In this document: positions 54,401 through 61,700 of the stretch, piece by piece
How positions within the stretch are numbered: the stretch's first letter is position 1
Layout of the letters: the number at the start of each line of letters is the position of its first letter
NCBI RefSeq assembly: GCF_015706575.1
Contig: NW_024037064.1
Span: 10,641,606-10,705,605 of the forward strand
Source of the DNA: Patiria miniata
Lineage: Eukaryota; Echinodermata; Asteroidea; Valvatida; Asterinidae
Length of the DNA: 64,000 nucleotides
Direction: 5' to 3'
Notes under the pieces: model-generated
Databases searched by the model: none
What the model saw: the letters and a program-made list of their open reading frames with translations, nothing else
Told to the model about the DNA's origin: nothing
Translations under genes and position numbers: made by a program

Positions 54401-57400
54401 CAGACCGTACCGTGCATGCTCACGATAATTTTGTGATCCTTGCTCTATGGTTTGAGCGTGAATTGAATATCGAAATGGCTTCGACCTTTAAAAAGGATAA
54501 CCGGAAACAATCATTCAAAGCAGAGTACGCTGAGAAATTGGACTGTATACAACCATCGCAGAAAGGCGAAAATTATGCTCGGTGTACGTTGTGTGGTTTG
54601 GACTTGAGCATCGGTCATTTTTTCTAGTCCAGAAAAAATGTTGACATTCACAAGTGCTACCCATCCACTAAGAGCTCAACATCACATTCACAAAATCGGC
54701 TGCATGAGAATCACGTTCCAAATGCTGATTGAAAGATTGTACACAAGAGGGTGCGATGCAAAATATGAAATGTATATTTTGAATTGATAGCACTATCAAT
54801 GGAATCCACCTGACCCTTACCCCCTGTGAGTGATTTATTAGGAATCTTCCTCACGACTGGAAAAATTTAGCACCATATGGTAACTCGATCAACACCCAAA
54901 TTGTTGGACTCTGATTATGGTGGTATGCCTAACCCCATGTTAAGCAAAATCAGTTTACTAGTGCAGTCCTCACTCCAACAGATTCCAACAAAACAATGCA
55001 GTTGGATTTTGAAGGGTTAGGGGTGGATAGGGTTTAAGACCATAAGATTGTTCAGAGGTTTTTTACTCAAGATTTCAAATGTATTATCCACACTAAAAAA
55101 CATAGAAATAAGCCATTTGCGAGTGACCTTTGCCCTTTGAGATTTAGATTTGAAAAACATCTGGTACACTGACTTGCTCAGAATGATTGGCACATTTTAG
55201 CTTTGAATTCTCCAGACCAAAGACACTGTTGCTAATCACATGATTCGGGGCAAGCTCTTGCATAGTTATGTAAGAGACGCTCAGCACCAATACATTGTTC
55301 ACAATGGGTGAGAATGGTACACAGACCACAGACCATTCCGGAGCTGGGGGTTACTAGCATAAAGCTTACCCCGAATCACGTGATATAGTAACAGTCTCTT
55401 TGGTCAGGAGAATGCAAAGTTAAAACCTGCAAAGCATTGGATAAAGTCAGCGTTCCAGATTTTATTCAAATTTAAATCGCAAATGGCTTATTCAGCCTCC
55501 ACTGGCATTTCTAAACCTTGGTTTTTGTACGTATTCAGAGCCCGAGTGCAACCCAGTGTGTCAGAATGGAGGGGCCTGCAGTCCAGATGGGTGTCAGTGT
55601 ACTGAAGACTACACTGGAGTCTTCTGTCAAACACCAGGTAGGAACAGAAAAAGTATTCTAATAACAGCAAACTCTGTTAACCCAATAGCACTTGTGCTGC
55701 ATTGTATTTCATTGTCTTTATTCACTGTCAGAATCAATAAAACTATACAGTACAGGGAGGTTTCAGTTGCAACAGGAATAAGCAGGGCGGGTTTCATGCG
55801 CTACAGTGACTAAAGGGTTTAACGAAACTCCTTATATACTTATCTGTGAAGAGATAATCCTCTATAATCTACCACGAAAATGGGCTACAGTCAAAGAATA
55901 ATTTTCTGGTTCTAGAGGGCCAGCCTAGCATCCTTATTGTACTTATCTGACTGACTGACTGACTGACTGACTGACTGACTGACTGACTGACTCCCCGTCA
56001 AGTGTGAGCCAGGCAGTGCTATTGTATAGGATTACCCCATAACGTCCGTGAATAGGTTAAATCCTGCCATTGGGTATTGGCCACATGCATGAAGAGACTG
56101 CAGTTCAGTAGCTATTCTGCATGATTGCCTTCTTGTTTCTACTCCGTCCACAGTGTTGTTCAAGTGTAATGGACCGTGCTTAAACAACGGCGTATGTGTG
56201 ACTGGAGTCTGCCTGTGTGTGGACGGTTTCACTGGAGCCAACTGTGAAACACCAAGTAAGTTGTCAGGTGCACCACAAAGTGACGGATTGTCTATGGACT
56301 TTGTGCACACGATACGTCACTTCGTGGTGCGACCGACGAAGTATTTATTGAGGAATCTACCGAACATTGCCCCTCCCCCAAAAAACAAATTCATATCCTT
56401 TCACCTGATGATCCTTTTCTTCTGTAGGTGCAAAGTATGTTACCTCTAGGTTCAAATTGTTCTAATATGCATCAGAAGTGTAAAAGTTTTCCTGAGTCAA
56501 GCATTTCACCATTAAGAATAAATCCACCATTCTTTTGGGTAACCTTTCATCATTATACTCAGAGCTTGAATTCCCCAGTTTGCTTGTTGAAGTTGCCACA
56601 AGTGTAAAGCTTCACAAGAGTTAATGTTTATAATGGGTTCGTTTCTTTTTACCTATCTCACTGATTGACTGACTGACTGCCACCTGTGACTTAGACTGTG
56701 TGTAGAAGAGTATATAGAGCTGGGCAGTGCTATCATATAGGATTACCCCTTAACACCAATTAATTGTTCAAAATTGGCCCATATGAAGACCAGATGAATA
56801 GCCATTCTGAATCAATTGAAAGAATGTTGTGTTTCTGGAACCAGTTTTAATAGGCTTGCCTTGGCTTGTTTCAAAAGTATTTTAGAAAGTCTGGTGAAAT
56901 CAGAATACCTTTATTTTTCTCATTGTAGTTGTGGTTGGGTGCGAGCAACCCTGCGCTAACGGCGGCCTGTGCGTGGACACCAAATGTCTGTGTCAGCCAG
57001 GATTTACTGGAGAATTCTGCCAAGAAACAGGTAAACGTACAAGAATAACAATTTCGGCTTTCACAAGGTGATTCAGAATGATCTGGACCCAGGTTTACCA
57101 TTTTTTTTGTGGCAAATAGAGTATATTTAGAAAAAACTTGAATTGAATTTTTCAAATTATTGATTGTGGTGAGGAGTTATGCCATTTTTGATTGAAGTGG
57201 CTCGTGGAGCCCAGTGAAGAGAAGACGTTGTGAAGAAATTACAGTTTGAGCTGTAGGAAGAAAACCCCAGAAAAATATTCTGAGGAAAACCCACGGAATC
57301 AAGTAGGGACTGAAAAGCAATGGCCCAGGCAGGAATCGAATCAGTCCAGTGATGGAAGGCGAGGACAGTACCGCTACACCAACAATTATCGATCGAGTTG

Positions 57401-58727
57401 TGCTGGCTATTGTACAGATTATCCGTCATTGGCAGTTACTTTGTACAACAGCTTGCACAAATGGTTTCTCCAGCTTCTCCAAATGGTTTCTCCAGTTTCT
57501 GTACAGATGTATTACTATGTGCTTTTGACTGTATTCTGTCTGGTATTGATTTGTATTGTGTGAAGTTAATTTGTATGTAGTGTAACTGTGATACCTTTAT
57601 TGAAGAGGACTGGAATGGAAATTTTTATGATTTGGGGCGGGGCTTAATGGATGGGCTAATGGAGCATCAACCAATAAATGAACACTCATGAATATGTATG
57701 AGGTGAAATAAAAGTTTTTGCATTGCTGTCAGTTCTAGCCTCAGATTGCATCCCTGTCTGTGAAAATGGAGGTAACTGCTCCGATGGGATCTGTGTGTGT
57801 GCGGACAAGTACACTGGGGAAACCTGCAACACCAGGGGTAAGAGTCAAAAATGAAGAAGGACCAAAAACAATAAGAACAAAAATACCCCCAAACAAAAAC
57901 AGTCCATCAAATGTATAAAACTGCAATGTCTAATGCAATTGTCAGTGGCAAGTTGGTATGAAACTAAAAGTCAATCACTACTTTCTAACAACACAGTCAG
58001 AAATCAGTCACAATTAAGACAATAAAATGTCAAACACAAGTCCAATTTGAGGTCAATCGCATGTCAAACAAGTCATATCTGACATCAATCATGTCAAACA
58101 CAAGTCAAATTTGACATCAATTAAAATTTGAGTAATAAATGCCTTCATATTTAAGTATCAGGGTTCGTGTAGTTTCAAAGGAATGCATTTTATGCTACTT
58201 TATTTGAAAACATTTGAGACTTGAGTTTGGCTTGTGATTTTCTTGTGATTGGCTTACGATTGACCTGTGAGTGACTTGTGATTTACTTGTGAAGACTGGA
58301 AGTTGATTTCAGATTAAGCTGTTTTTGACTTTTACATTTAACTCGCAATCGACTTTGATGTGGTGACTTTGATTAACTTTTTATTGACTTATAATGATAT
58401 GAGAGTGACTTTTAATGACTTTTGATTGACTTGCAATTGCATTATGACTGACTTGTGATTGACTTCTTATGACATGCTTACAACCTTTCCTGTGCAGCTG
58501 TCATCATCTTTTATCATCACTCCTAACATTTATAACATTGATATTTCTTCTTCTGATCCGTCAGTTGATGAGGATTTCATTATAACAGTCATCCCGGTCA
58601 CCCCTAAACCGCCCTCTATTGGTGACAACATTCGTGTCAGTTGTGAATTCATTGGAGACTCCAACACTCCCCGGCCGTATTGGACTAAACCAGATGGACA
58701 GCAGATAGAGTACATCTTGCCAGGTGG

Positions 58728-58763
<36 letters not shown>

Positions 58764-61700
58764 TTTTCACTAACCAGCATGCATGGTAGATATGTGTTTG
58801 AAATTTGTTGTGTCTATGCTTAACTTTACTAAACCATGGTAGATAGCTATCCACTTTGGAGAATCATTGGTACATGAGTTGTTTGGGTATTTTGTTTTGT
58901 TGTTTACTGCCCTTTCCTGACATTCAGATATTTTTTTATACCTTAAAAGCCAAACGGGACCATTCAGAATAAGCCTTTGTACTAATGACGTCACACCTTG
59001 TTTACATGTGCACTTTCCTATGGAGCTTGTGGGGTCCACTGAGCACCATAGGAAAGCACGCATGTAAACAAAGTGTGACGTCATGTATAGTACAGAGGCT
59101 TATTCTCCCTCCCTCAAAAGAAGGTTGAAATTTGTTGTGTATATTTTGTTTACTCAAAGCCATAGTCCAAACAGGTTGTTGTTGTTTGGTCTTTTTTGTT
59201 TATTGTTTACTTGAAAACCAAATTCCAAACCTGTTGTTGTTGTTTGTTCCTCATTTTGTTTGCTATTTACTCAAATCCAAGCACAGCTGTACTTTTTTGC
59301 GTACGAAGGGCCTACCACTAAGATCTTCTTAGGAAGATCCAGAGGGGGAGGGGGTCTAAGCCAGTGTCAAGCTTTCTGTACAGGAAAAAGAGTGCTCAGT
59401 AACACCAAATGAGTCAGGCCCTCCAAAAGGATGCATCTGTAGAGGTTACTGCCTCTCTCTCAAGTTGAAAATGGCCTTATTTGAGAACGGGAACACCCTA
59501 CACACCTCCTGGATCTGCCACTGCTCCCTCCCCACCCCCACCCCCCTTACCACTTAAAAGTTAGTTCCATCTGTGAAAGCATCACTTTTGGAACTTGGAA
59601 AAAAGGGATTGTTGCCAACTTTCTCTGATTCCAATATCCTTCATTTCCTTACTTCTTTATTCAGAGCTCATTGGAACTAGACACGTGGGCAGTATTGCTA
59701 ACTCAAGCAGCTCCACCAGCCTCTTCATCAACGACGTCCGTACCACAGACGAAGGCACTTACACATGCTTTGTGGGACCATTCACCAACACATACACCAT
59801 CTTGTTTTACGGTGAGGAGTCTTATTTAATATACGGGATATCTTTATTGGAAAAAGTCAATCTGCAACAGGTCTATTGTATCGGGTGTTTGATGTCAGTG
59901 TTGTAGAACTTGAGTCCAAAGACTCAATTACTTGGACTAGACTTGATGCTAATGACATGTTACTTGTGAGCCACAGACTTTTATACCAAAATTATCTTTT
60001 AAAAACATAATGCTAATATAAATTTCCCTAAAGTAATATTGCCACAACGTTAAGCACAAAAACCTTTGTGTCGCAAATGATAGTGTTTATGATTAAATGC
60101 GCGCCCCTCTCTATTTTCGGTGGTTGCACATCACTTGCATATATCGCTAATACATGAAATTGTGTCCATGTTCATGCACATCCGTTTTGTACAATGCTTA
60201 GGCCTACGTAATGCAGACTCTACTTATTGTGTCTTCTCTGAATGGATCGATTCATTAAAAGCCCCGCCCAATGGTGTTTAGACTAATCACAGCCGTGACT
60301 AATATCCTACATGTGTGCACAAAGGTCTGACGTGCGTGTGCGCTCGTGTGACGCGCACGGATTGAGCATGCAGTGTGGCATTGGAGAGACGCACACATTG
60401 GTTGCCCACGTGTGTAGTGGGCATGGCTAAACAGCGCCCAATTTCATTAGCGAAATATACTGCAGCAGAAATTTCCGTGCTTACGGTAGGCGTACTTCAC
60501 GGGTTAGCGAGGAATTTTGGCTTCTGCGCATGCGTATATCCCGTAACTAAGGATTCTGTGCTTACATGGTTAGTACAGATTTTTTTTGCCAGCACGATTA
60601 GCACAAAATGATGATCGTAAGCACGGAATTCTGTGGTAAGCAGAGCCATGAGTTTGGGCCTGGATCTGTCATTTGCTGACTCACCCATCTTGATGTTAAT
60701 CACTGTTTTTGTTCTCAGATTTCAACTGTGACCCACTCTGCCGCAATGGAGGATTCTGCACCCTGGGGACGTGCCAGTGCCCAGAAGGATACAGAGGTGT
60801 AGCCTGTGAAATTCAACGTAAGAAATAATAATAAATTAACAATAAATTACATTTATGTAACGCTGGTGTGTCAAGCACTAAGTACGTTTTTTACCCAATG
60901 AGTTTATCGAGGATGAGGTTTGGATATGGAGGGGGGCTGATCCAGACCCAGAGTGCAGGTGCAGCCACTGCAAACTCCCACTGACTGTAACGATTGTTGG
61001 TACGTGGGCTTTGGGAAAGTTGAAGGTGTAGATTGGAGTGTGATCGAATGTCAACAGACGATGTTCAAACCTTTAGACAGATGAGGTTGAGGTATTCAGG
61101 GGAGAGTCCATTGCTTGCTTTATAAGTGATAAGAAGAGTTTTGAATTGAATTCGCTGAGGGATGGGGAGCCAGTGCAAAGAGCGCAGTATGGGTGAAAAT
61201 GACCATTCTGGTGTTCCACATCACTACGTCTGCATAAACTATTTAAATAGTGTTGTATCTTATTTTCTCGTTCGTCGGTCAAACTTTTGTTTCTCTGTCT
61301 TAGTTGATAGGAACGAGTGCCGTCCACGTTGCGAGAACCAAGGTGTCTGTAGAAACAGGATTTGTGAGTGTGGACCTCAGTTTGTCGGCCCCTACTGTGA
61401 AACGACAGGTAAGACTTTGCAACTGTTGACAGCAACATACTCCTAGTAATTGTTTATCTTAGACAAGACGTCTTAATTCATCAAATGTGGATGTCCTGGT
61501 TCAAGCAATAAGTAATCTTATTCGTTTGAATTTGAATATGAATATGATATTAAAGTCAGATTGGTAATAGTATTAAGCCTTTATGGATGTAACACAGTTG
61601 ACAACCCACTCACTTAAGATACAGTTAAATAAGAACAGAAAATTTATCACAGAGTAGTTTGAATGTAACAGCATTGAAATGTTCTTGTGTTCTACATGAC

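Noticed and set aside
58498..58564. Earlier acceptor (tgtgcag) for the Ig9 exon
   Set aside because: In the required phase 1 it meets a taa stop within nine codons; the acceptor at 58564 is open and gives a normal Ig start.
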